Shown one piece after another: positions 1-10,605 of a DNA stretch of 64,000 bases (positions are counted from its first letter, which is position 1; each line of letters starts with the position of its first letter). Made by a program: the position numbers and the translations under genes. The stretch comes from Anniella stebbinsi (lineage: Eukaryota > Chordata > Lepidosauria > Squamata > Anniellidae): the NCBI GenBank assembly GCA_029215795.1, contig JARDYH010000007.1, positions 73,648,763 through 73,712,762 of the forward strand, in the 5' to 3' direction. The notes under the pieces are model-generated. The model was not told the origin of the DNA and did no database searches. It saw nothing but the letters and a program-made list of their open reading frames with translations.

Positions 1-182
1 TTACAAACCATATTAGATCATGACTACCCCCCACCCTCTGTTTTATACTATAAGCCTCCATAGCCTTGAAAAGCAGCACAGAAATATTTTAAACCAACCA
101 ACCAATAGGATCCCATCCTATCTGTCCCTATGCTAGATCAAAGAACAGACCCCCAGAATCCTGGCTCCAGTGCGTTACTCAC

Positions 183-278
183 GGAAGAAGTAAATTACAC
201 TTCCGATGATGCCCATTGCAGAGACGATCCCAATCACGATCCCAATAGTAATCCTGGAAACCGTCTTCACAGAAAAGA
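183..278 (-). CDS. Siglec-like gene A, transmembrane exon
   Basis: The exon reads on the minus strand from a ctttcag acceptor to a gtgagt donor. It is 96 nt long and starts and ends in phase 1, as Siglec exons do. It encodes a short juxtamembrane stretch (SVKTVSR), then a continuous hydrophobic segment of about 23 residues rich in Ile, Val and Gly, ending with aromatic residues (YFF). This fits the membrane anchor of a type I Ig-superfamily receptor. There is no charged residue in the middle of the segment, so it does not look like a DAP12-pairing TM. It lies downstream of the membrane-proximal Ig exon at 4150-4458 in the same orientation and compatible phase. The cytoplasmic exons, and any ITIMs, would lie beyond the left edge. 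The boundaries are inferred by eye. Confidence 0.65.
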
Positions 279-1800
279 CTGAAAGCATATTTAAACATTG
301 ATGTTCCAGAAAACTCACGAAGTAACACTAGGGAGGCTTTGATGTTCCCTGCCCGCCTCCGGCATTGAAAAGACCATAACCCTAGCCCTGCCCTTGTGCT
401 GATGTATCCGGTATGTGTGTAGAGGTCCTCCACACTGGGGCTGATCCTGATCCAATCAAGAGCCCCTTTGCATTGAAAAGCTCTACATGTGTCCATCATA
501 TCATCATCATCACCCCTCATATTTATAGACCACTTTTCACAGAGTTATCAAAGCCGTGAATCCAAAATGTAATACCATCCATACATAAAGACAGCCATAA
601 AACAACACGAGACACAATACTAGGAATCAGTAGAAAAACCACACACTCTGTTGTGTGATAAAGGCCATGGCTGGCAGGGTCACAGTTAGGGATACCCGTT
701 GTTTTGAAATCTGGCCCTTTTGGGCTTCAACAGACTCCTAGTGAGTACCTGACCTGGCTCACATCTGTGGTCTGAGCCACGGGGGCTTTTCTTGAAATCT
801 GGGGACTTTTTCCATGGTTTTTTTTAAAAAAATTATGTGTATGTATGGAAGTAGCTCGCCATCCTGGGTCTGAAGGGAGAGTGCCTGGGCTGGCTGCCTT
901 GGATACTAAGCACCATCGAAAGCAGAAGAGAGGAGGTCACAGCTCTGAGCCTGCCACTGACGGCAACGGCCAAGCTACCCGTGAGTCAGCCAGTCATCTC
1001 CTTTAGTGTAGTGTGGACTGGCTCAGCCAGACTTCACTTCCCATGAGCTTCAGCAGCTGGACTCCCAATGGGCAAGTTGGGCACCACAGCAAAAGGCATG
1101 CTGGGAGTTGTAGTTTTTGTTTTCTGTGGGGACAAGGGAAATTATGGCGACAGCTTCAAGGCAGCCCTGGCCATGCAATGAAGGTGAGAGAGAGTGGGGG
1201 GTGGGGAAGAAACTAGTTTAATTTGTTTTCAAGTTACCTCACAGGCCTAGGACTGCCCTACCTTGCAGGGTTGTCATGAGGGTGAGAGAGAAAAAATGAA
1301 TTTAATTTGTTTAAAAGTTAACTCACAGGCATAGCACTGGCCTGTGTCCTAGCTGCTTTCCTTTTTTCATAATAATAACCTTCAGAGCACATACATACAA
1401 CAGTTCCCACCGTCAAATGAGATCCGCTTTGGATATCTCAGCAGTGCCGGGTATATTAAAAACATATTTTTTAGGTTTGCATCTTTTTTAGCTGGTAGAA
1501 AGGGTGTTGTGTGTCCTGACTGTTTTTGAAGTTTAGACGGCTGCTCCGGCCAAAGCACGATGGGAGGTGTAGGCATTTCAGGTAAAATAAAAAAATGTGG
1601 TTTATCACGAAGCTCTAATTTAAAATACAGTTCTTATTAACACAATTTTCCATTGATTCTAACAAGACAATTTACTAACTCAACCAAACTAAAAAAAAAC
1701 CAACCAACCTAAAGATGAATAAGTTGCAGAGAAATGTATTATTCATCAAATCAACATTATAAACATTATTCATGGACCAGAGCAACGCCGGGCATATCAG

Positions 1801-1834
<34 letters not shown>

Positions 1835-2129
1835 GTTAAAAAAACAAAGCAGAAGGCTCTGTGAGCTGGCCCAACTCAAAGTAGATCCACTCGAGCAGCT
1901 GGCAGGGAAATGAGCTAAAGTCCCGTGGGGGCTAAGCTAATGAAATCTCAGCAAGCTCCATCCCCTGAATGGATTCTTCCGATATCCCTAGTCACAGTTC
2001 AAGGAAAGCATGTGTGAAGACACAAGTCTTGAGGAGATGGCTAAACTTCAAATCTGTGTGGACCGGTCTGGTAAAGCATCCCCAAAGTTGAGTTCTACAT
2101 CATTGGATGCTCTCCTGCAAATACCCCTG
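279..2129. other. intron of Siglec gene A, no gene seen
   Basis: No exon was recognised here. The stretch is low-complexity and repeat-derived sequence, with a (TG)n tract near 1804-1832. Longer open frames in it lack any recognisable domain. Confidence 0.5.
1804..1832. repeat. (TG)n microsatellite
   Basis: About 14 uninterrupted TG dinucleotides lie inside the intron of gene A. Confidence 0.95.
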
Positions 2130-2575
2130 AGCAAGTATATTTTCAGCATATAACTCCTTTGCTGAGGGAATTGCACTGGCTACCTATTGGCTAAGAGGCC
2201 AGGTTTAAAGTTTTGGTACCAGTGTACAAAGCCCTAAACAACTTGGGACCGGGATACCTGAGAGAGTGCCTTCTCTCTTACTGACTTGCCCGATCACTGA
2301 GGTCATTTGAAGGGCATGCTCCTGGTGGTTCCAAATGGACCTATAGACCGATTGGAATCCACCAGGAGAAGGGCCTTTAGTGTAGTGGCCCCTTCTCTGT
2401 GGAACTCCCTGTCCCTGGAGGTCATGGAGGCACCAAGACTAGGCTGCTTCTGGCGCCTCCTGAAAACAACTCTTATTTCAAGAAACCTTCCTGAACTGGC
2501 TAGCCACTGTTTATCTGGTTCCTTTCTTTTTAAATTGAAAAATTTTAATTTGCTTTTTAAATATTGTAAATAAAC
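2130..2575 (+). mobile_element. L2-like LINE fragment, 3' end
   Basis: The translation contains the 'LHWLPI...FKVL...YKALNNLGPGYL' type signature of the reverse-transcriptase C-terminus of L2-clade LINEs, followed by an 'RRRAFSVVAPSLWNSLS' stretch. The copy is decayed, with stops, and ends near an A/T-rich tail at about 2560. Confidence 0.75.
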
Positions 2576-2749
2576 AAATATGCATGGAAAGCCCTTTCTG
2601 AAGGTGTGGAATATGTAGATTTCAGGGGGTGAGGTATCCCAAATGCCCCTGTGACCCCTCTCAGGCATTCTGTCTATACATTGGGGAGGGCCATCTGAAT
2701 AACAGATGGCCACAATAAACATTTCATCAGCATCATAGAATTACTAATT

Positions 2750-3069
2750 TAGGGTGACCATACGGAAAGGAGGACAGGGCTCCTGTATCTTCAACAGTTG
2801 TATAGAAAAGGGAATTTGAGCAGGTGTCATTTGTATTCATGCAGCACCGGGTGAAATTCCCTCTTCATCACAACTGTTAAAGCAGCAGGAGCCCTGCCCT
2901 CTTTTGTTTCTGGTCAAACTCATATAACTCCGGCAGCTTTAACTGTTGTGATGAAGAGGGAATTTCACCAGGCGTTGCATGTGTACAAACGACACCTGCT
3001 GAAATTCCCTTGTCGATGCAACTGTTAAAGATTCAGGAGCCCTGTCCTCCTTTTTGTATGGTCACCCTA
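2750..3069. mobile_element. foldback MITE, TAGGGTGACCA family, copy 1
   Basis: This 320-bp near-palindrome starts tagggtgacca and ends tggtcaccta-like (ggtcaccctac). The two halves repeat the same segments in inverted order: cagggctcctg, aactgtt and gaaattccctcttcatcac. The element has no coding capacity. Homologous copies lie at 36642-36953 and 52543-52862. Confidence 0.9.
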
Positions 3070-3139
3070 CTAAGTAATACCACAACATTGTTTCATACCC
3101 CAATTTAGGCCACAGTTTGTAACCACTGGCTTACCTGAT

Positions 3140-3275
3140 CTCCACAAACACAACACAGACATTGGGTTGTATCCTGAAAACCATCTCACAGCACAATCCT
3201 GTGCATGTTTACTTGGAAGTAAGACCCCCTGTCTTCAATGGGGCTTACTCCCAGGTGTTCCTCTATAGTCTTAGT
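3140..3275. repeat. short palindromic interspersed repeat
   Basis: The sequence 'cacaatcctgtgcatgttta' is followed by tacttggaagtaag and later by cttactcccaggtg, which is nearly self-complementary. Related pieces occur near 22030-22110, 44290-44380 and 59949-60081. It is probably a small MITE common in the host. Confidence 0.5.
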
Positions 3276-4026
3276 ATTTCATCGCTCCTAAGTCCACTCC
3301 TTATTGGTTTGCCTGTGAGCTGGGTAACGGACCTCAGGAAAGATTCTCCCTGTCAGAGGTTGTGACAAAAAGTCATAAACTTCAATCAAACCATCAGAAC
3401 TTCCAGTTTTCTGTAGCAATTGTTGCACTTCTAAATCTGAAGTTTTGGAGTGCAGTTTTCTGCTGACACACTAGCAACTGCTTGCATAATCCATTTAGTG
3501 TCACTTTCATCCCCAATAATCAGGAGGCATCTCATGAACATCACATTTTAAGGATGCAGAATACTAAAAACAAACAAACAAAAACCATCAATGCTTTTCT
3601 GATCTGTTTCTTGGTAATTGCAGGCAAGGTTTGCACATAACACTAAACCATGATTTAGTGTGATGAGGACAAGTCACAGTAAGCCTTGGGTTTGTATGTT
3701 CTACTTACCTCTCCTGTTCCAGCATAGCCATGGGGAGATAATAAATGTCAGTTTCCCTGCTTTGATTAATCACAATTTAGTGTTATAGCTGAAACCTAAA
3801 CTCTGATTAACCTTAATTATGGTTTGCTGAAAAAAGCCAGCTTCTTAAAATATGGTTCGAAGTTGGCCTGTTTCAACAAACCATACTAAATTTTCAGGAG
3901 CTCAACTTCTACACCAATCCACATCTCCTGACAGGAGTTTGCCTGCATATTAATTCACACAATCAAGGGTAGCTTTGCAAGCGTCTAGCTGCCCTCAACT
4001 AGCAACAGAATTTATGTGGACAGTAA

Positions 4027-4083
4027 ATCTTCTTCTTCTTCTTCTTCTTCTTCTTCTTCTTCTTCATCATCATCATCATCATC
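4027..4083. repeat. (TTC)n(ATC)n compound microsatellite
   Basis: About 12 TTC units run directly into about six ATC units, just downstream (in minus-strand sense) of the Ig exon donor. Confidence 0.95.
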
Positions 4084-4149
4084 AGTCTCTTTGAGATTTT
4101 TAAAAGTTGGCATGGTATGCACACAAGCTTGGGAACGAGAGACCCTCAC

Positions 4150-4458
4150 CTCTTTTGATTTGAAAGGTCAGGTCCAATGTGTTGTGCCCGAAAGGATTAT
4201 TTGCAATGCAGAAAATTGAGTGTTTCTCAACCATAGTTGAGCTTCTTGGCCATTTCACGATGCTCTTGACCTGATTCCCATTGGCCAGGGAAGTGACCTT
4301 CAAGCCTTCTTTGATATTGGTCTCAGTGATGTTCTTCCCATCTATTTGCCACTGGATGTCAGGTGGTGGCCAGGAATGGAAAGTACAGTTGCATATGATG
4401 TCATCGCCTTTATGCCTGCAAGTTATATTTGGGTAGGTGTCGGTAACCTCAGGACGAT
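4150..4458 (-). CDS. Siglec-like gene A, membrane-proximal Ig domain exon
   Basis: The exon is 309 nt, phase 1 at both ends, from acceptor ccctttccag to donor gtgagg. Its 103 residues form a C2-type Ig domain. The order is RPEV, NITC, then 'DDIICNC', PPPDIQW, a mid-domain GNQVKSIVKW strand, and the C-terminal 'IFCIANNPFG' strand. The clustered C-x-C and the C-x-A-x-N-x-x-G ending resemble the last Ig domain of MAG and of the Siglec-5/10/11 type. There are several N-glycosylation sites (NIT, NCT). It lies between the C2 exon at 6244-6543 and the TM exon at 183-278 in the same orientation, and all phases match. Assignment to the same gene is by order and phase only. Confidence 0.72.
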
Positions 4459-4479
4459 CTGGAAAGGGACAAAAACTAG

Positions 4480-4660
4480 TGTGAACGAACCAAACTCAGA
4501 AATACTATCTAAGCTTTCAATTCCACAGTACAGCATGACACTGTCGTTGGGATCTTCTCCTGGATCTTCTATAAAGACTTGGTTGTACTTGCTTTCCAGA
4601 GGGGTAGATCTATTATTCTCTTGTATGGATGGAAAAATCTGTCTTCTCTGCTTTCTGCCA
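4480..4660 (-). pseudogene. possible decayed Siglec D3 fragment
   Basis: The minus strand reads 'EDPNDSVMLYCG', similar to the B-strand GDSIMLRC of the C2 exon at 29391-29648. The second half of the domain and a clear 3' splice partner are missing, and the next exon starts only about 20-100 nt downstream. It could be a truncated third Ig domain of gene A or chance similarity. Confidence 0.25.
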
Positions 4661-5109
4661 CTTTTGGGTTTTTTTTTTTTCCCCAATCTCAATTTCTGCA
4701 TCAATTTGTGAACAATTAAAAATGAAAGAAATTTGTATTTTTATGTATGCATTTCTTGTAACATCTGTGTTTTGTTTGCAATTTCCCCTAATGTATTTTT
4801 GCATGCATTTTCTTCATGGAGTACTGCAGCGCAAAATTCAGAGAAGTGCAAAACCGGCAGGATAACGGTGTTCCAGTCCACCCATTGCTTCAGGAAGTGC
4901 AGATTTAGTCAGTTCCTATTGAAAAGTGAAGCAAATAAAATTCTTTCCAGCCCTAAAAGTCTCACGGCGAAATCTGCAGCCTTCTGCAGGGGCGGAACAC
5001 CTACGGCCTTTCAGATGGTTGGCCTACAACTCCCACCATCCCTCACCATTCGCCATGCTGGCTAGGGCTGATGGGAGTTGGGGGGGCAAAACATCTGGAG
5101 GTCCCCTGT

Positions 5110-6237
5110 GAGCAATGTTTTACACATTGCTCACAGTGGTGGTGGGGAAAGGAAGTGGATCAGTCTCACAAATCCATTTAGCCTGTGATCCACTCACCAT
5201 CTTTATAACAAGCTTGAACGGGTTCAATCACATTTGGAAATGATTTGATCAGCCATTTCCATGAAAAGGACAAGAATTGCTCTAAATGAAGTCAAAAGAA
5301 AGAAGTCCCCCCCCCCATTCTTTCCCCATTTCCAAAATTCCACCCATCCCACTCCCGAGTTATGGACGGAACTACAAGGTTCATGTTCAGTGTTTGCTGA
5401 TGATCTAAGCAGGAGCATTTTTCTTAAGCCAGAGGTGCAGAACCTCTTTCATCCCAAGAGCTGAATTCTATTTCAGAGAAGCTCTTGGGGGCTGCATTCC
5501 AGGGGTGGTCAACACATGGCAGTCCCTACGTATTTCTCCCTGTTACAGATGGGGCCTGTACAACCGCCATTTACACAAAGGGGGGGAAATGCGCACTTCC
5601 CCCATTGCATAAACAGCAGTTGTAAAAGCCCCATTTACACAAGAGTAAAGGTGTGAACACTTTTACTCTTGCATAATTGGGGGCTTTATAGATGCCATTT
5701 CTACAACCAGGGAAATGCACAATGTCTGGAGTGAGGGTGAATGGATGCTGAGCACTCATTGGGACTCACAGAGCCTCAAGAGAAGCTCACGGGACTCAAC
5801 AGGTGGGTGCGGGCAGCAGCAGAGTGAGCATCTGATGAATCGGATGCAGGTAGTTTTACCCATCCCTAGTCTTCACCACTACAGGAGAAAGTCTGTTGTG
5901 AAGCTAATGGGTTCAATTGCCCATTACAAGAACACGTCACCCCCCACTTTACATTAGGAGTGGGATAGCTCACAACAATATATTGGCACTGGGGAAATCC
6001 ACAATGCCCCCCCCCCAGCTACTGTGAGCTAAGTTCAGAAGAAACAGCTAAGCTAAGAGTAGCTGAGGGGTGGTGGTGGCAGATTGTGTCATCGCCCCTG
6101 CTAATCAAAGAGTCCCAGGACTTCAACCCCATGAGCCCTGGCTCCACTACCCCTGTGGGGAACTGGGGAACTCAAAGGTAAAAGAGAAAATAGTTCACAG
6201 GATGAGGGAGGACAGGCAACACAGAGTTCAGAGAGCT
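5110..6237. other. intron of Siglec gene A, no gene seen
   Basis: Nothing recognisable as an exon was found. The neighbouring 4985-5085 stretch carries the common 'actcccaccat ... tgatgggagttg' short inverted repeat seen at many places in this window. Confidence 0.45.
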
Positions 6238-6243
6238 ACTCAC

Positions 6244-6543
6244 AGCCCATGGCAAGCCGGATGGTATTCTGGAAGCTTTTCTTTACGTCTGGATATGTGA
6301 TCTGGCAGGTGAGGACTCTGCCCTCATCAGATAGGGATGGTACGAAGGTGACATTGGTTCCATAAGTCCAGGTCCAATTGCTGTGTCGAATGCGCCACTG
6401 GAACAGGATGGAATTGTTTAATTTGGGAGACCAAACAGGTTGAACCTGGGCCCCCAGACAGGTATTTGGGGCGACACAGCTGAATGTGGCTTGCTTTCCC
6501 CAGATGATATCGGGCGGCTCCTGAATCACGAGTCTCTGCAAAG
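6244..6543 (-). CDS. Siglec-like gene A, C2-set domain 2 exon
   Basis: The exon is 300 nt, phase 1 at both ends (acceptor cttgttcag, donor gtgagt), and encodes about 100 residues. It opens ALQRLVIQEPPDI, the usual linker into Siglec domain 2. It then carries 'FSCVAPNTC', where the second Cys is in the position of the Siglec inter-domain disulfide (family 'PWAC'). The F strand is 'LTCQITYPDV', very close to the family 'LTCQVTFPG'. N-glycosylation motifs (NNS, NWT, NVT) are present. It follows the V-set exon at 8607-9026 in transcription order with compatible phase, as in CD33-related Siglecs. No stop or frameshift is visible. Confidence 0.85.
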
Positions 6544-6755
6544 CTGAACAAGTGAGAGCCCCCCACCCCACCCCAGGAAAGGAATTAGAAGTAAATCCAC
6601 AGGGCATTGAGCCAGAGAGATAAGATCTGAATTGACGAGTGATTGCAGGGTCGCTCTCCCACCTGGCCACTCTGACTCCTACCAAGAGCCAAACTTAGGT
6701 TTGGAGGGACACAGACATCTCAGACAAGGCAGTTTGAAAAGGATCTATTTCCTCC

Positions 6756-6850
6756 AAGCTCTCCAACCAGCTATCGACCAGGGACCAACAAAGAAGGACA
6801 CGATGCAACAGCACCCTCCATACTTGTTCTCCATACAAGGGAAATGCCAG
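6756..6850 (+). repeat. fragment of TCCAGCA-family interspersed repeat
   Basis: The sequence 'ccagctatcgaccagggacc' is followed by caacaaagaaggacacgatgcaacagc and matches the better copies at 9960-10190 and 39603-39870. Confidence 0.6.
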
Positions 6851-7149
6851 GCAGAGAGGAGATGGGTGAGGAGGAGTGTGTAGTTTTGTGATGGACAGCT
6901 CCAGCTTCCAAACAAGGTATCATTTTAACCAGGGCTCCCCTTTTCGCTTCCAATCACAGTGCTTTTGGGAAGTGGGTAGAACGAAGTGGGTATCAGTTGT
7001 CCATTGACCCAAACAAACAAACAAACAAACAAAGCCTGATAAAAACCCTGAAGACTGTTTTCTAATTCATCACAACTCTGCTTCTACTCTTCTGAAAATT
7101 TGCAGGCTAAAATGTAAGCATTGAACAAGGGAGAAGCCACTGAAAAGGT

Positions 7150-7870
7150 CCTTTCCCTTGTTGCTACCTGCTGAGCTGAGTGTCCCTTAAATGGAGGAGA
7201 GCCTTAGACAATGAGCATAGTATATGAGTCAGTTCATGCCAGGTGAGCAGCTCCATCAGGTATAGTGCTGTATATATATAGGACAGAATTGGAGTCATAT
7301 GTTCTGACCTTCTGGTCTCCATTATCAATCTGACCAGTGCAATTTGCCCCAGCTGTGGCTTCTCAACAGTCTTCAATGGCAGCCCCACATAGAGTTCATT
7401 GCAGCAATCTAACTTGGAGGTTACCAGAGTATAGACTACTAAAGCCAGGTTATCCCTGTCCATATAGGGATATAGCTAAGCCACCAACTGAAATGGGTTG
7501 AAGTCACTCCATACCAATAAGGCCATCTGAGCCTCAAGAGACAAAGATAGCTCCAGGAGAAACCTACACAATATACCCTCTACTTCAGGGGGAGCACAGC
7601 CCCATTCAGAATATCCTGAATACCCTCCATCTGGTCAGAAGGACCACCACAAACAGCATCTTGGTCTTGTCAGGACTGAGCTTCAGTTTATTAGCCTTCA
7701 TCCAGTCCATTGTCATAGCCAGACAGTGATCTAGCATATCCACAGCCTCACCTGATGGAGATGAAAAGGAGAAACAGCTGGATGTCATCAGATGCCTGAG
7801 AACAGAGATTTTTTCCAAATACATGCATGGTGCATGCATTTGGGACCAGGATAGCTGAGAAAGCACCTTC
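7150..7870 (-). mobile_element. L2-like LINE fragment
   Basis: On the minus strand the sequence encodes pieces of an L2-clade reverse transcriptase C-terminus: 'DWMKANKLKLSPDKTKMLFV' and 'RDNLALVVYTLVTSKLDCCN' followed by ELYVGLPLKT. Frameshifts and deletions separate the pieces. It sits in the intron between the V-set and C2 exons of gene A, in the same orientation. Confidence 0.85.
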
Positions 7871-8040
7871 TCCCTTCCTAGCCCACCTGCTCCCTAAGGT
7901 TATCACATAAGCAACTCCTGGTGGTTCTGCAGGGATTTCTGCTCTAGTTGGAGTCCATTTGGAATAAAACCTTCAGTGTATTGGCTACATCTGTGGAACT
8001 CCCTGCCTGTTGATATCTGGAAGGCACCAACATTGGCCAT
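7870..8040 (+). mobile_element. L2-like LINE 3' fragment
   Basis: A short piece with the 'cctggtggttctgcagggat ... tgtggaactccctgcc' signature of the LINE 3' coding end, in opposite orientation to the preceding L2 fragment. Confidence 0.5.
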
Positions 8041-8606
8041 ATCTACACCATGGGTTTTTCCTGGGGTCATCACTGTGCATTCAAATGACACAAGGGATCC
8101 CGGGGGCAGGTAGGGATGACCCCTCCATTTTCCCAGGATAACTGGTTGCCCAGTTATCCTGATTTTTCCTGGGACTATCCTGAGGACCGCACGCAGTGTG
8201 GGCACCACTCCCGGGTCATCCTTTCCTCCCTGCAAGTAGTGGGGCTCTTAAAACAGGCACGGAGCTGCGCGGGGGTAGTTCGTGCCCATCGGGGGTGGGT
8301 GGGGGGAACAGTTCAAAGGCTTGGGCATTTTTTTTAATATAACATCACTTTCCTCCCAAACTTACACATTTTGTATGCATTTTTGGATCAGAGTACTCCA
8401 TTGCAAAATCAGTTGAAATGCAAATATCAAAGGATAACTCAGCTTCAGCTTGCATATCGGTTTGCAAACAGTTCAAAATTAGACAGGTTCGCGTTAAAAA
8501 TGCAAACCGAATGAATTTCTCTGCTATCCCAATCTTTGCCCCTGATATATTGAAAAAAGAGAGGCAAAACAGTCAGGAGACAGGAAATGAAGGTTCAGGA
8601 ACTCAC

Positions 8607-9026
8607 CTTTCACCACCACAAGAGGGACAACGTGCTTTCTTGTGTGAAAATGCAAAAAGGAATATCTGTACTTCTCTCCTTTATCAATTCTAAAGTAGTA
8701 CCACCCTGAGTCGTGAGGTGCAGCTTTAACAATACTGAAGGAGCAGTCACCTCGCTCTGGATCCCCTGTTAACTTGAAATGGGTCTTCTCTGCTTTTTGT
8801 CTTGCATCATTGGTGGCCATAAGGTCACCCATAACCCAGATGTTGGTCCAGATCAAATAGTAGCGTTTCCTCAGAACCTTAAACCAATAGGCATACATTG
8901 GCCTAGTGCTGGTGCTATACCATGCAGGGGTAGTAAAATTACAGGAAACCTGAGTACAGAAGCCTTCCTGTGCAATGATAGTGTCTGGTATCATGAGTGT
9001 AAAGTCTGATTTCTGGGTCAGCACAC
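8607..9026 (-). CDS. Siglec-like gene A, V-set (sialic-acid-binding) exon
   Basis: The exon is 420 nt, phase 1 at both ends (acceptor ctttctggcag, donor gtgagt). It starts GVLTQKSDFTL and encodes an N-terminal V-set domain. The Siglec hallmark 'EGFCTQVSCNF' carries both the inter-domain Cys and the B-strand Cys. 'RGDCSFSI' supplies the E-strand Cys of the intra-sheet disulfide. 'DSGWYYFRIDKG' holds the F-strand Arg (AGA at 8689-8691) that makes the salt bridge to sialic acid in the family. Upstream residues MRPVNLLLFLPF can also be read in frame, but they look like the polypyrimidine tract of the intron, and a separate signal exon exists at 10512-10605. Sialic-acid binding is inferred from the conserved Arg. 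Confidence 0.88.
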
Positions 9027-9689
9027 CTGCCAGAAAGGGGAGGAAGAGTAATAAGTTAACTGGTCTCAAGAGACGCCCTGGTGTACTCCTACTCTTGGGG
9101 TTCTTGTTCTGCTATCTGGATCAGGAATTGCTGTTGGAATTAGCCAGTGGCCCCCATTTCACATTTCAGTAGGGGGAAGCAGTGGTGGTGGCTGTCATCT
9201 GTTTAAGGAACCCAAAGTATGGAGGCCCAGGGATTGATTCCACCCCAGAAGCAGAGGCTGTGCAACTAGAATGCACATGTAACTCCTTTCTTCCGTTGCC
9301 AGCACTGCTGCTATGGGAGGAGGAAGGAAGGAGGTATTGTCCTTCTTAGAGGCAGGAGACCATCAGAATCTGAGACCTTCCCCCCCACACAAGTCAGGAC
9401 CTCCAAAGACCGCAATCACTAATGTGGACCCCATTGAGAAACTAACAACCCTTCCCTGCAGGACCTCACAGGACAAAACTGCTCACCACCAGAGGAAGCA
9501 GCACGTGCCAAGAAACTATGGGGAGGCCTCCAATTGTCAGGGTCCAGGCCAGAGGCATGTTCTTTTAAGGATCTCCTTTCTCGGTCCCTGGGACCTGTCC
9601 GAGGTCCTGAAGTTCCCACGCCTTGCTTTCTGCTTGATCTTTGAGAGGATACACCAGCCTCCCCCCTCCCACACACAACCTAATGCCCT

Positions 9690-9765
9690 TCATTCCTCTC
9701 AGCATTCCTGACCATTGGCCATGCTGACTGGGGCTGATGGAAGTTGAAATCCAAAACACATGAAG
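9690..9765. repeat. short palindromic repeat
   Basis: The motif 'tgaccattggccatgctgac' is followed by tggggctgatggaagttg. Relatives occur near 5030, 30950, 51560 and 56600. It is the same small inverted-repeat element dispersed through the window. Confidence 0.5.
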
Positions 9766-9959
9766 GGCACTGGGTTGGGAAGTCTGGGGCACACAACCCC
9801 TGCCTGTCAACTCCTCGCTCCAGCTATCTGTTCTCCAGACTACCATCTGACCCTCTTCTTCCACACTCCACAGCAGGACTGGACAAAAACAAATGAGCAC
9901 CAATGAAACTAAGCTTCTTTCCCACCTTTCAGTATCACTAGAGGACAAAGAAGGAGAAT

Positions 9960-10190
9960 AAGAACATAAGAACATAAGAAGAACCCTGCTGGATCACATC
10001 AAGGTTCCATCTAGTCCAGCACTCTGTTCACACAGAGGGCAACCAGCTGTTGACCAGGAACCCACAAAGCAGGACACAGGTGCAACAGCATCCTGCTCTC
10101 CATGTTCCCCAGCAACTGGTGTGCAGGCTTACAGCCTCGGATCCTGGAGGTAACATATAGCCATCAGGATTAGTAACCACGTATGGTGAC
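9960..10190 (+). repeat. TCCAGCA-family interspersed repeat
   Basis: A well-preserved copy of 'agaacataagaagaaccctg' ... 'tccatctagtccagcactct' ... ccagcaactggtgtgcag. At least six copies lie in the window, in both orientations. I cannot assign its superfamily by eye. Confidence 0.8.
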
Positions 10191-10511
10191 AGGAAAATCA
10201 GTGGGGCAGGAGAGTAGGGAATGAAGGAACTCAGGGGGTCACTGAAGGAATAGATTGACCTGGAGACATTTGCTGCAGAGGTGATGGATCTCTTCCAGCT
10301 CTAAGGCTAAATTCAATTTTAGGGGAGCTATTAGTAGCCACCTTCTAGTGGTGGTCATGGCTGAAGGCAAAATGGGATGGGCCAAAACACAATTTCAACT
10401 ACCTAGAATGGGGAAAATGCTGTACAAACTCTGGGAAATCATCAAACAATTGAATTCAGCCCTGTTTTACAGAACATTCCCCCCCCCCTAATTTCTGCAC
10501 ATCACTCTTAC

Positions 10512-10605
10512 CCTCACAAAGCACGACAAGGATCAGGGCTGTCACTCTCACACCTCCAGCCTCAAGGGAAGGACTTGCACATTGCCAGTTCCTCTGTCCC
10601 TGCAT
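10512..10605 (-). CDS. Siglec-like gene A, signal-peptide exon
   Basis: An ATG at 10603-10605 opens a 31-codon frame that ends one base into a codon at a gtaaga donor (phase 1), matching the phase of the V-set exon at 8607-9026. The C-terminal part is a hydrophobic VTALILVVLCEG core typical of a signal peptide. It is preceded by a rather long polar stretch (MQGQRNWQC...). The signal exon of the gene B copy (16522-16630) has the same plan, WQ... then an ALIVLIL core and LCKG, which supports homology. The exact start codon is uncertain. Confidence 0.6.

Noticed and set aside
8968..9069. In-frame hydrophobic run before the gene A V-set, readable as a signal peptide
   Set aside because: It has no ATG, and the pyrimidine-rich run ends in ctggcag at the same position as the acceptors of the two paralogous V-set exons. 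A proper signal exon with a donor exists at 10512-10605.
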